Assembly: GCA_903843305.1 (NCBI GenBank)
Contig: CAIMPI010000027.1
Span: 26,671-90,670 of the forward strand
DNA length: 64,000 nucleotides
DNA from: an uncultured Chlorobiaceae bacterium
GTDB taxonomy: Bacteria > Bacteroidota > Chlorobiia > Chlorobiales > Chlorobiaceae
Reading direction: 5' to 3'
Positions 31,480 to 40,225 of this stretch are shown here, piece by piece. Position 1 is the stretch's first letter; every line of letters starts with the position of its first letter. Below the pieces are notes generated by a model that searched no databases, was not told where the DNA came from, and saw nothing but the letters and a program-made list of their open reading frames with translations. The translations under genes and the position numbers were made by a program.

Positions 31480-31865
31480 TGGTGAATAATGACATCCTGT
31501 TCCTTCATCAGCAGGGCTGTCTCTTCGGCGTCAAGCACTTCGACATCCACGATGAGATCGTCTTCGGTCAGACCCCGTTCTTCCAGTGAGACTCTGTCGA
31601 CATAAAGTTTTTCAACATCATAACCATCCAGCGCCATGAAGGTCTTTGAAAAACCCTTGATACCGATACCGCTGGTATCCTGACCTTTTTTAAGGGCATA
31701 GACCCCGTCGCCGATAAAGACAACCGAAAGATCCTGCTCGTAGGCTGCCATAATCAGAATCATTTCCAGCCCCTCATAGGTATAGATTGTGCCGTGCGGC
31801 GCATGGCGCAGCACATGCATGATCTTCTTTACATTTTCGTTTTCCATAGATGCTTCAATCTCCAA
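31476..31865 (-). CDS. dsrF: DsrF/TusC family protein
   Basis: HGTIYTYEGLEMILIMAAYEQDLSVVFIGDGVYAL. Confidence 0.88.
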   Translation of the reverse strand: MEIEASMENENVKKIMHVLRHAPHGTIYTYEGLEMILIMAAYEQDLSVVFIGDGVYALKKGQDTSGIGIKGFSKTFMALDGYDVEKLYVDRVSLEERGLTEDDLIVDVEVLDAEETALLMKEQDVIIHH

Positions 31866-32214
31866 AGGTTACCAGTCGGTCGTTACGGATGGCAATGTCG
31901 GTAAGGGTTCCAAGGCCGGTGATAGCGCTTCCCTCTACCAGAACATCATCATTGATCCCTCGACGTTTGGAGGCTGCTATGCAGGCAAGGATTTCTACGC
32001 CATGTTTATTACTTAGTTCACTCCATCGTGCGGCGATATTGCGGTCGTCCTGGGGTGGGTCCATAAGCTTTGTCACATTGGTGACACCATCATTGTAAAG
32101 AAAGACTGCGTCAACCGTATGTCCTTTTTTGATGGCGGCTTCAGCAAACTTGAAGGCCGTATCAGAAGCCTGGTGGTTATACGGTCCCTCCTTGAGCAAA
32201 ATTCCTATTTTCAC
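31855..32214 (-). CDS. dsrE: DsrE/TusD sulfurtransferase, GTG start
   Basis: KIGILLKEGPYNHQASDTAFKFAEAAIKKGH; ILACIAASKRRGI active-site region. Confidence 0.9.
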   Translation of the reverse strand: MKIGILLKEGPYNHQASDTAFKFAEAAIKKGHTVDAVFLYNDGVTNVTKLMDPPQDDRNIAARWSELSNKHGVEILACIAASKRRGINDDVLVEGSAITGLGTLTDIAIRNDRLVTFGD

Positions 32215-32264
32215 TGCCGATCCGTTCGTTAAAAGTTTATGAAAAAACAGACTCTGCTGCGCGG

Positions 32265-32633
32265 TCAAACCCCTGCACGCTTCTCTTTAAATTCCTCATA
32301 AAGCGGCAACCATGTTTTTGAATATTCAGCGAATGGTTTTTCGATAAACTGGCAAAAATAAAGCGCGTTATCGGCGGCAAAAACGTTGCTGTTTTTCAGT
32401 GCATCCAGCGCCTTCTGGCCTGAATCAGCAGCATCATTTCCTGTAAGTTTCGCCTGGTTCCAATAATTGAGCGCCTCCTGCCGAAAAACAAAATTTTTCG
32501 GCAGTGACTGGGCCTGCTGGAGCGACGACACCTCTGTATTGCGGGGTCCGAAAGTAACCGGCCAGCCTGTTTCAGACCACTTTCTGGAGCATGCTATGGC
32601 CTCCTGAACCTGATTTATGACATCTTCTGACAT
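32265..32633 (-). CDS. Hypothetical protein embedded in the dsr operon (122 aa)
   Basis: ORF tightly spaced between dsrL and dsrE, same strand. Confidence 0.7.
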   Translation of the reverse strand: MSEDVINQVQEAIACSRKWSETGWPVTFGPRNTEVSSLQQAQSLPKNFVFRQEALNYWNQAKLTGNDAADSGQKALDALKNSNVFAADNALYFCQFIEKPFAEYSKTWLPLYEEFKEKRAGV

Positions 32634-32674
32634 GGATTGTTATCTCCTTGTTTTCATGGTTTTTTTCCCGGGGC

Positions 32675-34411
32675 CTAAAGGCCTTCACCCATCCCCATCT
32701 GGATATACCCTGAAGGGCAGACCAGTGAACAAAGATGGCATCCGACGCATTTGGAATAATTGGTATAGACCACTTCACCGGGCGGATTGTCTCTGAACCT
32801 CGTAACTGCTTCCTGGGGACAGAACGAGACGCACTGTTTGCAGTCGAAACAAAGCCCGCAGCTCATACAACGCTCTGACTCCGCCTTTGCTTCACTTTCT
32901 GTCAGCGCTACAAGGAGTTCGTCGTGGTTACCAACCACCTCTTCCAGCTCAATGGTCTCGCGCTTTGCCTGTTCCGAGTGGGCAAAGTAGAGCACATCCT
33001 GCTTATGGACTTTTGTTATCTCCCGATAACCCTGCTCAGGAAGAGACTCCCCTTTAAGAAAAGCATCGATAGAATTTGCAGCCTTGCGTCCATGACCAAC
33101 TGCCGTGGTGATAAGATCGACTTTTATGGCATCGCCACCGCCGAACAGTTTTTCTTTGCCAGGCAAACGAAAATATCTGTCAACCTTGAGCCATGGGCTG
33201 CCAGCGGTAACGCTTTCAAAACCACGCATGTCGGCTGTCTGCCCGATGGCAGCAACAACCATATCAGCCTCAATGTCAAAAGTTTCTTCGGTATTTTTAT
33301 ACCTGAAAAAGGGAATTGGCGAATTCCAGCCCTCTTCTCCCTTCACTTTTTTCACCATGCGGGCACAGCGAAGAGCTTGAACACCATCTTTTCCTTTGAT
33401 TACTTCCAGCGCCCCGGCCATATAATGCATGGTTGTTCCTTCCCTGGCTGCATCATCAAACTCTATCTGGAAACAAGCCATCTCCTCCTTTGGAACCCCG
33501 GCAACAACTGATGCCTGGGAACCAAGCCGAAGTGCAAGTCGCGCAACATCCATGGCGACGTTTCCATCGCCTATAATCAATACTTTTTTCCCTATGGCTA
33601 TATCATCGCCCTGGACTTCGTAGTTTCTCAGGAAATCAATGGCGTTGGTTACACCTGGAGTGCCTGCGGAACCCGGTACCGGAAGAGAACGACCAACCTG
33701 TGCCCCGGGAGCAATAAAAATCGCGTCGTACTCTTGATCCAGTTGCTCAAGGGAGATATCCGTTCCAACACGGACTCCCATTTTTGTTTCAACGCCAAGG
33801 TTGATAATGCGCTGAATTTCAGTGTCAAGAATTTTACGGTCGACCCTGTAGCCCATGATACCATAGAGCACCATGCCTCCCAATTTTTCATTAGTATCGT
33901 AAATCGTTACGGCATGACCTTTTCGACGAAGCTGGTATGCTGCGGAAAGTCCTGCAGGACCGCCTCCGATAACAGCAACTCTCTTGCCGGTATCAGGCCC
34001 TGCTCCGGGCAGTTGCAGGCCTGCGTCAATGCCGTAATTGCCAATCGCCTGTTCAACGGCATTAATGGCCACACTTTCATCGTGGTACTGGCGATTGCAT
34101 GCGCTCTGGCAGGGATGAGGACATATCCGGCCCATAACGGCAGGAAAGGGATTTGCATCAACAATCGTCTCCCATGCTGATTTCCATGCATTATCGGACT
34201 TGTCGATGCCGTTCAGCAGCCGCTGATAGCCCCGAATATTTTCCCCGGCCGGACATTCCGCTGAACATGGCGGAAGCTGGCTGACATACACCGGACACTT
34301 GTGACTATGATCTCCAAATGCGACAATTTTATCGGTTCCCTTCATTTCACTGTATGGGGGGAACACATAAGATGTCGCAAAATCAAGGACTGGATTGGAT
34401 TCTACCTTCAT
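32675..34411 (-). CDS. dsrL: NAD(P)H:acceptor oxidoreductase DsrL
   Basis: GltD-like flavoprotein (VAVIGGGPAGLSAAYQL) with C-terminal 4Fe-4S clusters; follows dsrB. Confidence 0.93.
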   Translation of the reverse strand: MKVESNPVLDFATSYVFPPYSEMKGTDKIVAFGDHSHKCPVYVSQLPPCSAECPAGENIRGYQRLLNGIDKSDNAWKSAWETIVDANPFPAVMGRICPHPCQSACNRQYHDESVAINAVEQAIGNYGIDAGLQLPGAGPDTGKRVAVIGGGPAGLSAAYQLRRKGHAVTIYDTNEKLGGMVLYGIMGYRVDRKILDTEIQRIINLGVETKMGVRVGTDISLEQLDQEYDAIFIAPGAQVGRSLPVPGSAGTPGVTNAIDFLRNYEVQGDDIAIGKKVLIIGDGNVAMDVARLALRLGSQASVVAGVPKEEMACFQIEFDDAAREGTTMHYMAGALEVIKGKDGVQALRCARMVKKVKGEEGWNSPIPFFRYKNTEETFDIEADMVVAAIGQTADMRGFESVTAGSPWLKVDRYFRLPGKEKLFGGGDAIKVDLITTAVGHGRKAANSIDAFLKGESLPEQGYREITKVHKQDVLYFAHSEQAKRETIELEEVVGNHDELLVALTESEAKAESERCMSCGLCFDCKQCVSFCPQEAVTRFRDNPPGEVVYTNYSKCVGCHLCSLVCPSGYIQMGMGEGL

Positions 34412-34429
34412 GAATTATCTCCTGTAAGT

Positions 34430-35509
34430 CTAAAAGCGGACATGAGCAGACTGATTGAATGTGGTTCTTGCATGACGGTAACTGTCAATCATGTCATCAT
34501 CAAAAGTAAGTCCTGTTTCTTCAAAAAAGCGCTTCCATCCAATCCGGTTAATCCACTCCCCGACTCGTTCCCAGGGACGTCCACCCTCTTTATATGCGGT
34601 AAGGATCTTGCCGATCACCTCGGTGACCTCAGGCCATCTTGGCGGATTGTTAGGCAGATTGTGGGCAACGATACTCATGGTTGATGGTTTTGAACGGGCG
34701 TTGCTGTTCTTGCCGCCAACCCAGATCGCAAATTTTGAATGCTCTGGATGGTTGATTTCCATTGCCGGACAAGCGCCAAAACAGGCGCCGCAACAGATAC
34801 ATTTTTCCTCATCGACCATGAGCGATTTCTTGCCATTGATCACCGTCGGCCTGATAGCCGCAACAGGACAACGTGCAACCGCCTTCGGTAATTCACATAT
34901 TGTGGCGAGGTGATCGTGATTGATTCTTGGGGGTCGGGTGTGTTTGACAACCACAGCGATATCGGCCTGGCCGCCACAATTAATGGCGCAGCAGGATGTC
35001 GAGAGCCTGACCTTGTTCGGCATCTGCATCCCCTTGAACTCATTATACACAGTGTCCATCATTGACTTGACAACTCCTGAAGCATCCGTCGCCGGAATAT
35101 CACAATGAAGCCACCCCTGGGTATGGGACACGGAAGAGACACACATCCCTGTTCCACCGACAGGAAAGCCCATTTCCTCGAGCTCGCGGATCATCGGTTC
35201 TACATTTGCTTCGTTGGGAGTCAGAAACTCAACGTTGTTGCGTACCGTAAACCGAAGATAACCATCGCTGTACTTGTCTGCGACATCACAAAGCCGTCTC
35301 AGCATATCAACCGTATCCTGACGGGGAGTACCTGCCCGGACCGTGTAGATTGCATCGCCACTTTGTGCGACATGCTTCAGAACACCCGGCTTGGGAATCT
35401 CGTGGTATTTCCACTTCCCATAGTTCTTTCTTACAACCGGATGCAAGGCCTCCTCGTAGCTGTGAGGCCCCGACTCAACGGTTTTCCACTTTTTTTCAGG
35501 ACTGCTCAT
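34430..35509 (-). CDS. dsrB: Dissimilatory sulfite reductase beta subunit
   Basis: Siroheme/Fe-S motifs STSCCAINCGGQAD; ferredoxin CICCGACFGACP. Confidence 0.95.
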   Translation of the reverse strand: MSSPEKKWKTVESGPHSYEEALHPVVRKNYGKWKYHEIPKPGVLKHVAQSGDAIYTVRAGTPRQDTVDMLRRLCDVADKYSDGYLRFTVRNNVEFLTPNEANVEPMIRELEEMGFPVGGTGMCVSSVSHTQGWLHCDIPATDASGVVKSMMDTVYNEFKGMQMPNKVRLSTSCCAINCGGQADIAVVVKHTRPPRINHDHLATICELPKAVARCPVAAIRPTVINGKKSLMVDEEKCICCGACFGACPAMEINHPEHSKFAIWVGGKNSNARSKPSTMSIVAHNLPNNPPRWPEVTEVIGKILTAYKEGGRPWERVGEWINRIGWKRFFEETGLTFDDDMIDSYRHARTTFNQSAHVRF

Positions 35510-35605
35510 ATAGTTAATTCCTTAAATTTTGCCTTTCTCCTGAGGTTTGTTTCAGTCTCATTGAGAGAGTTGAATTCGATCAATAGAATCTGCCGCTCAA
35601 CGGGC

Positions 35606-36850
35606 TCAGTACCTTGCCTTGAAATAAGGATTGTCACGAGGCCTTGTCACCATATTGATGTTTGCTTCAAGGCCTACTCCCTCAAGGAAAAGCTTCAAGC
35701 CAACACGCTCGATGGTTTCACCGATACGTTCGTGATCAAGTCCGTTGTCATCCCACCAGTCGATAATTTCCTCAACCAGTTCGATAAACTCCTCCATATC
35801 CTCGTCACTCTCCATCTTCATGAACGGCACAATCAGCGAACCCATATTGACACCGACTTTCAGGGTGTTCTTGCCACCCATCAGGAGGGAGATTCCCCGC
35901 TCCTTGCCAGGAGAAAGCGCCTTGGGCATAACGTTCAGGCAGTGCATGCAGCGTACGCAATCCCTGCTGTCAATAACCATCTCACCATTTTTCAGTGATA
36001 TAGCCTTCGTCGGGCACAGATTGATCACCTGGTTCACCGCAGCGTCCATCCCGTTCGCTTCTACCCATGCTGTTACCTCTTCAGGTTCAATCTGGATTGC
36101 ATCCTTCCATGTGCCTATAACGGCCAGATCGGAACGCATGATGGCATTGGTGCAATCATTCGGACATCCTGAAAATTTCAGTTTGATTTTATAGTTCCAC
36201 TCGGGACGATGCAGTGGTCCCACAAAATGTTTGAGCAGCTTGAGATGAGCCTTGAGATCATCGTAGCAGGCATTCTCGCAACGACCAGGTCCGATACAGG
36301 AGACCGCTGTGCGCATCCCTGCACCAGCGCCGCCGAGATCCCAGCCTGCCTGGTTAAGTTCATCAAAACACTCCTGAACTTTATCCTGTTCAATGCCTTG
36401 CAGCATAATGTCACCGGTCTGGCCATGCAGGGTAATGATGCCGCTGCCGTACTTTTCCCAGGTATCACAAAGCCCCCGAAGCATCTCGGTATTGTAGTGA
36501 AGCCCCGGAGCTGGCTGAATTCGCATCGTGTGAAATTCAGTAGCTTCAGGGAACTTGTCTTTTATCATTGAATAGCGCGTGATAACACCAGCGCCATAAC
36601 CGTCGACCGTTACCAGACCACCTTTCCAATACCCCATTTTGGTATTGTACGAATACTCAAGCTGATCCATAACCCCACGCAACATGGGCTTTTCCGTTCT
36701 TTCGGCAAGTTCCTTGAACCCGGAAATAAAACTTGGCCATGGACCTTTTTCCAGTTCATCGAGCATAGGGGTAGGATTCAAGAACTTCCCGTTCCCACCA
36801 TCTTTGCCATGTATTACTTCATCTGAAGCTGCCTTTTGAGCGCCTTCCAT
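35606..36850 (-). CDS. dsrA: Dissimilatory sulfite reductase alpha subunit
   Basis: GPGRCENACYDDLKAH, KFSGCPNDCTNA, CVRCMHCLN. Confidence 0.96.
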   Translation of the reverse strand: MEGAQKAASDEVIHGKDGGNGKFLNPTPMLDELEKGPWPSFISGFKELAERTEKPMLRGVMDQLEYSYNTKMGYWKGGLVTVDGYGAGVITRYSMIKDKFPEATEFHTMRIQPAPGLHYNTEMLRGLCDTWEKYGSGIITLHGQTGDIMLQGIEQDKVQECFDELNQAGWDLGGAGAGMRTAVSCIGPGRCENACYDDLKAHLKLLKHFVGPLHRPEWNYKIKLKFSGCPNDCTNAIMRSDLAVIGTWKDAIQIEPEEVTAWVEANGMDAAVNQVINLCPTKAISLKNGEMVIDSRDCVRCMHCLNVMPKALSPGKERGISLLMGGKNTLKVGVNMGSLIVPFMKMESDEDMEEFIELVEEIIDWWDDNGLDHERIGETIERVGLKLFLEGVGLEANINMVTRPRDNPYFKARY

Positions 36851-36904
36851 TATTACCTCCTTTGATTCACAGTAAATTGGGATCAGCAAACCTCTTTCCA
36901 TCCA

Positions 36905-37240
36905 TTAAACGCAACCCGTAGGTTTCGGCAGTCCGGCAATTTTGCATGCCTGCAAACCTGGCCCTTTTGGAAAAAGCCCATAAAGAAATTCGGATGCTGT
37001 TTTTTTATCCATGTCCTTCTCTGTGGCAATGGCCTTGGTAAGTACCTTTACGGCCGGAGCAATCTGATATTCATCATAATATCCTCTGAGGAAATTGATC
37101 ATATCCCAATGCGCCTGAGTCATTTCGATCTCTTCTCCCGCTGCCAATACCTTCGCAATATCCTCTGTCCAGTCTTCAAGATTAACAAGATATCCGTTCT
37201 CATCTGTTTCATAACGGGTACCATTGACTTCAATTGCCAT
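36905..37240 (-). CDS. dsrC: Sulfur carrier DsrC
   Basis: C-terminal arm GPGLQACKIAGLPKPTGCV with both conserved cysteines. Confidence 0.97.
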   Translation of the reverse strand: MAIEVNGTRYETDENGYLVNLEDWTEDIAKVLAAGEEIEMTQAHWDMINFLRGYYDEYQIAPAVKVLTKAIATEKDMDKKTASEFLYGLFPKGPGLQACKIAGLPKPTGCV

Positions 37241-37599
37241 AATTTGCTCCTTTAAATTACTATCAAGATTATATGAGATAATTTTTTTAAAACTTTAATA
37301 AAAAAAACCTTACAAGGGCAACTGCACCCATGAATAAAGAATTGGACATCCCGGTCATGCCGCAACGATCCCAAAAACTTGCTGAGCATACAATAAAGAG
37401 ATTATACAGTTATGTAATTAACAACTTGTTTGCAATTTTTCAAATTCTGATAAAAAATATTTCATTTTTTGGCACTGGTAACGGATTCGGGTATTTTTTC
37501 CAGGCATAGGTCACCCAGTTTCGGATGTTTGGAGCTACTCTGTTCCTCATAAATGATGCCCGCCGCCGCAAACAACGGGATATCTGGTTTTAGACAAAT

Positions 37600-37620
37600 T
37601 TCCCCGCAAGTGGCGGGGAA
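37600..37620. terminator. Hairpin TTCCCCGC/GCGGGGAA downstream of the cytochrome/DUF4405 cluster
   Basis: Perfect 8-bp stem, 5-nt loop, ~55 nt past the stop at 37674 on the minus strand. Confidence 0.55.
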
Positions 37621-37673
37621 TTCAACCCTAAGAGATTAAATCTTAACAGGGTTGCGGCTATCTCAATCAAAAC

Positions 37674-38523
37674 TTACCGACTGATCATTGTCTCCAGTAT
37701 TTTTCGCAGCTCGCTCATTTCGATCTTGTTGTTTTCTGCGATAGATTTTAGCGGCGAGTCGAGTTTTGCGTCAATGCCTTTCTGCCGAAGGGCAAGCTGC
37801 AGTGATGTGGATGAAACCCCACCCTCGTCGGCTATTTCCTGCAACGTTTTTTTCCCGAAACCCTGCCCCTGTATTTTATGCTTTTCAGTTTTTGTCGGAG
37901 CTATAAATTCATAGACTTCTTCGGCTGTCTTTCCATTTAAGGTTGCTATTTCAGCCAGAGTCTGATCCTGAGAAGTAACATTTAATCCCGCTTTTTCCAG
38001 CTTGGTTTTTAAGGCGGCGGGATCTCCACCAAGCCCTGGTTGCTCTGCAAGTTGCGTAAGTGTCATAAGTTCTGCATGTGGAACCGGAGCTTGCTTTTCC
38101 TGACGTTCCCATGAACTGGAAATTGCATCGCCAAACTTGATGACTGCCGAGAAGGGCTGAATACCATAGTATGTCCCTATGACGAAATGTCCCTATGACG
38201 AACAAAAAGGAAAGCATTATGATGGTGAGCAGTTCTCCAGGGCTTTTCAGGCCTTCGCTGGTCTTTGATTTCAGGTAGGAAAGGAAAGCTTTCCAGTTGA
38301 TAAAAAACAGATGAAACAGAGAGAGGATTAAAAAGGAAAACCCAAAAATAATGTGCTGGTTCTGCCATCCCCTTTTTGTCAGACCGATCATTCGCCAGTC
38401 TGTCCAGTTGGCAACCCTTCCGGGAGGAGATATATAAAGGATCACTCCTGAAACCAGCATCATGAGTAACGCGATGAAAAGCCCGAAGCTTATAAAAACC
38501 CGCCAACTGAATGATTTTTTCAT
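37674..38523 (-). pseudogene. DUF4405 membrane protein with C-terminal helical tail, frameshifted by a 16-bp tandem duplication
   Basis: ORFs 37951..38523 and 37674..38066 are two halves; removing one repeat unit gives a continuous 277-codon frame. Confidence 0.85.
38171..38202. repeat. Perfect tandem duplication (ATGTCCCTATGACGAA)x2
   Basis: Read directly: 38171-38186 and 38187-38202 identical. Confidence 0.98.
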
Positions 38524-38753
38524 GGTTCAGTGATTGTTGGTTTCCATTGCTTGGTATCGTGGCATGTAGAGCAGTTGGCCTGCGACTGGCGATGCCGATT
38601 GTCATCCGGCTGGTCACGCTGATGGCATCTTATGCACTGCACTGAAGCACTAAGCCTGCTATGGTCAAAGCTTGCGTGCTGTTCAATGGTTGTCGCTGCG
38701 GTTATTACAGGACTGAACAGCACGGCTATAGTGATAAACAATAATCTGCTCAC
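38520..38753 (-). CDS. Small periplasmic diheme c-type cytochrome
   Basis: Signal peptide; CIRCH and CSTCH. Confidence 0.8.
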   Translation of the reverse strand: MSRLLFITIAVLFSPVITAATTIEQHASFDHSRLSASVQCIRCHQRDQPDDNRHRQSQANCSTCHDTKQWKPTITEP

Positions 38754-38783
38754 AGCATCAAGAGTGTGCCAGTAACCTGTGTA

Positions 38784-39197
38784 TTACTGATTCATTCCCT
38801 GGCCTCGGCCCATGCCCATACCCCGTCCCATACCCATATTAGGATTGTATTGATCCCATACCCATTCAGCTACGGTTCTCAATTCTGCATCCGGTAGAAC
38901 CAGGGCAGGCATAAGGCCGAATCTGGTAATGGCTTGAGGATCAATCGCTTTATCCTTGTTTGGTGATTTCAGGTATGCAACAAGGTAATTAACACCATCT
39001 TTTTTTGTTTTGAATCTCTGATGGTATCGAGAAGCGAGAGGAGTAATCGGTGGTGCGTTTTTGGGCGGTGGCATAACGGAATGGCAGACACTGCAGTTCT
39101 TGTCAAAGATAGCTTTACCATCTTGAGTGCTTGTTGCTGCTTGTGCTACAGAATCGAAGCACAACCCCATGGTCATTATCAACAATAATCGTTTCAT
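38784..39197 (-). CDS. Monoheme cytochrome c with Met/Gly/Arg-rich tail
   Basis: Signal peptide MKRLLLIMTMGLCFDSVAQA; CSVCH; tail GMGRGMGMGRGQGMNQ. Confidence 0.85.
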   Translation of the reverse strand: MKRLLLIMTMGLCFDSVAQAATSTQDGKAIFDKNCSVCHSVMPPPKNAPPITPLASRYHQRFKTKKDGVNYLVAYLKSPNKDKAIDPQAITRFGLMPALVLPDAELRTVAEWVWDQYNPNMGMGRGMGMGRGQGMNQ

Positions 39198-39698
39198 AGC
39201 TAAAGAGATCAATAAATTAATAAGAAAAAAAAATTTCATATTTGTTTAGCTCCATCAAATGTAATTAAATAATCAATGCAAGACCAATTTATTGATTAAA
39301 GCAATTTATAAGATTTTATCACACTTCATCGAATAAGCCATCTAATAAAAATAACTTATTAGGTATTAGCACTATTATATAAAGCAGATTTTATCCGATA
39401 AATTTCAGATATTTTTAACAATCACTATCGGGTGTGCTCTATGCTTTTCAGGTAACGATTGTGAATAATTCCGTTTTATATTATTTGTAATTATTTGATA
39501 AGCTATTTATATAAATCAGTGATAGTAAGCTATTAAATATAGTACCGATATAGAAATTGTATAGTCTTTAGAAGCAAATTACTTGTCAAAAGTGCTCCAC
39601 TACATTTTCATTGTTTAACAGTAAGTGAAATTGTATTATTGTTATAATAAATGTTTTTTTATCCCCAAATCGAACTCACCTTTAAACACTGAAAACCA

Positions 39699-39926
39699 AT
39701 GCAAAAAAATGTAGGGCAAATAGATAAAATAATCCGGATAGTTATCGGGGTGGCAATCATCATTGCCGGACTCATCAATCATTCGTGGTGGGGAGTTGTT
39801 GGAGTCGTGCCTATTCTGACCTCGTTTATAGGGTTTTGTCCACTCTATACCATACTGAATATTTCGACATGCGGAAGTTGTTGCAGCAATGAAAAACCCA
39901 GGAAAAACAGCTCGTGCAAGTCTTGA
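39699..39926 (+). CDS. DUF2892-type (inner membrane YgaP-like) small protein
   Basis: MQKNVGQIDKIIRIVIGVAIIIAGL...IGFCPLYTILNISTC. Confidence 0.85.
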   Translation: MQKNVGQIDKIIRIVIGVAIIIAGLINHSWWGVVGVVPILTSFIGFCPLYTILNISTCGSCCSNEKPRKNSSCKS

Positions 39927-39958
39927 CTGGTGAATGACATTTTACTTGGATAAAAGAG

Positions 39959-40003
39959 ATGTACAAAGCAACTTTTGCATGGAATTCAGGTTGCTTTGTA
40001 CAT
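39959..40003. terminator. Long perfect hairpin ATGTACAAAGCAAC/GTTGCTTTGTACAT
   Basis: 14-bp perfect stem, 17-nt loop, between convergent genes. Confidence 0.6.
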
Positions 40004-40030
40004 GCGTTGAGGATCAAGCCTTAATGTTTT

Positions 40031-40189
40031 TCAGGAGTGTCCTCCAACGACAATTCTCATAATCTTGACATTTAACACGACGAATCTAACGAGCTGCCAT
40101 AACAGATTTTTCCTCCAATAGAGGGTGCTTTTTGACGGTACCGGAGGATAAGCTTCGTCGTAATATGCCTTGACTTTATTGGTGCCCAT
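40031..40189 (-). CDS. Small hypothetical protein (52 aa) directly downstream of SQR
   Basis: Reverse-strand translation MGTNKVKAYYDEAYPPVPSKSTLYWRKNLLWQLVRFVVLNVKIMRIVVGGHS*, below the ORF-track cutoff. Confidence 0.5.
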   Translation of the reverse strand: MGTNKVKAYYDEAYPPVPSKSTLYWRKNLLWQLVRFVVLNVKIMRIVVGGHS

Positions 40190-40225
40190 AGTTATTCAGG
40201 TTTGAGATTATTATTAAATTAAAAG

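Noticed and set aside
35105-35998. 297-aa plus-strand ORF across dsrB-dsrA
   Set aside because: Overlaps two well-supported dsr genes on the other strand; no recognisable family.
37250-37600. Short minus-strand frame MRNRVAPNIRNWVTYAWKKYPNPLPVPKNEIFFIRI between dsrC and the DUF4405 gene
   Set aside because: Only 36 codons, no RBS evident and no family recognised; too weak to call.
38177-38617. 146-aa minus-strand ORF overlapping the DUF4405 gene
   Set aside because: Out of frame with both DUF4405 and the diheme cytochrome; no motif support.
39240-39698. AT-rich ~460-bp intergenic region examined for CRISPR or regulatory RNA
   Set aside because: No regular repeats or convincing conserved structure visible by eye.
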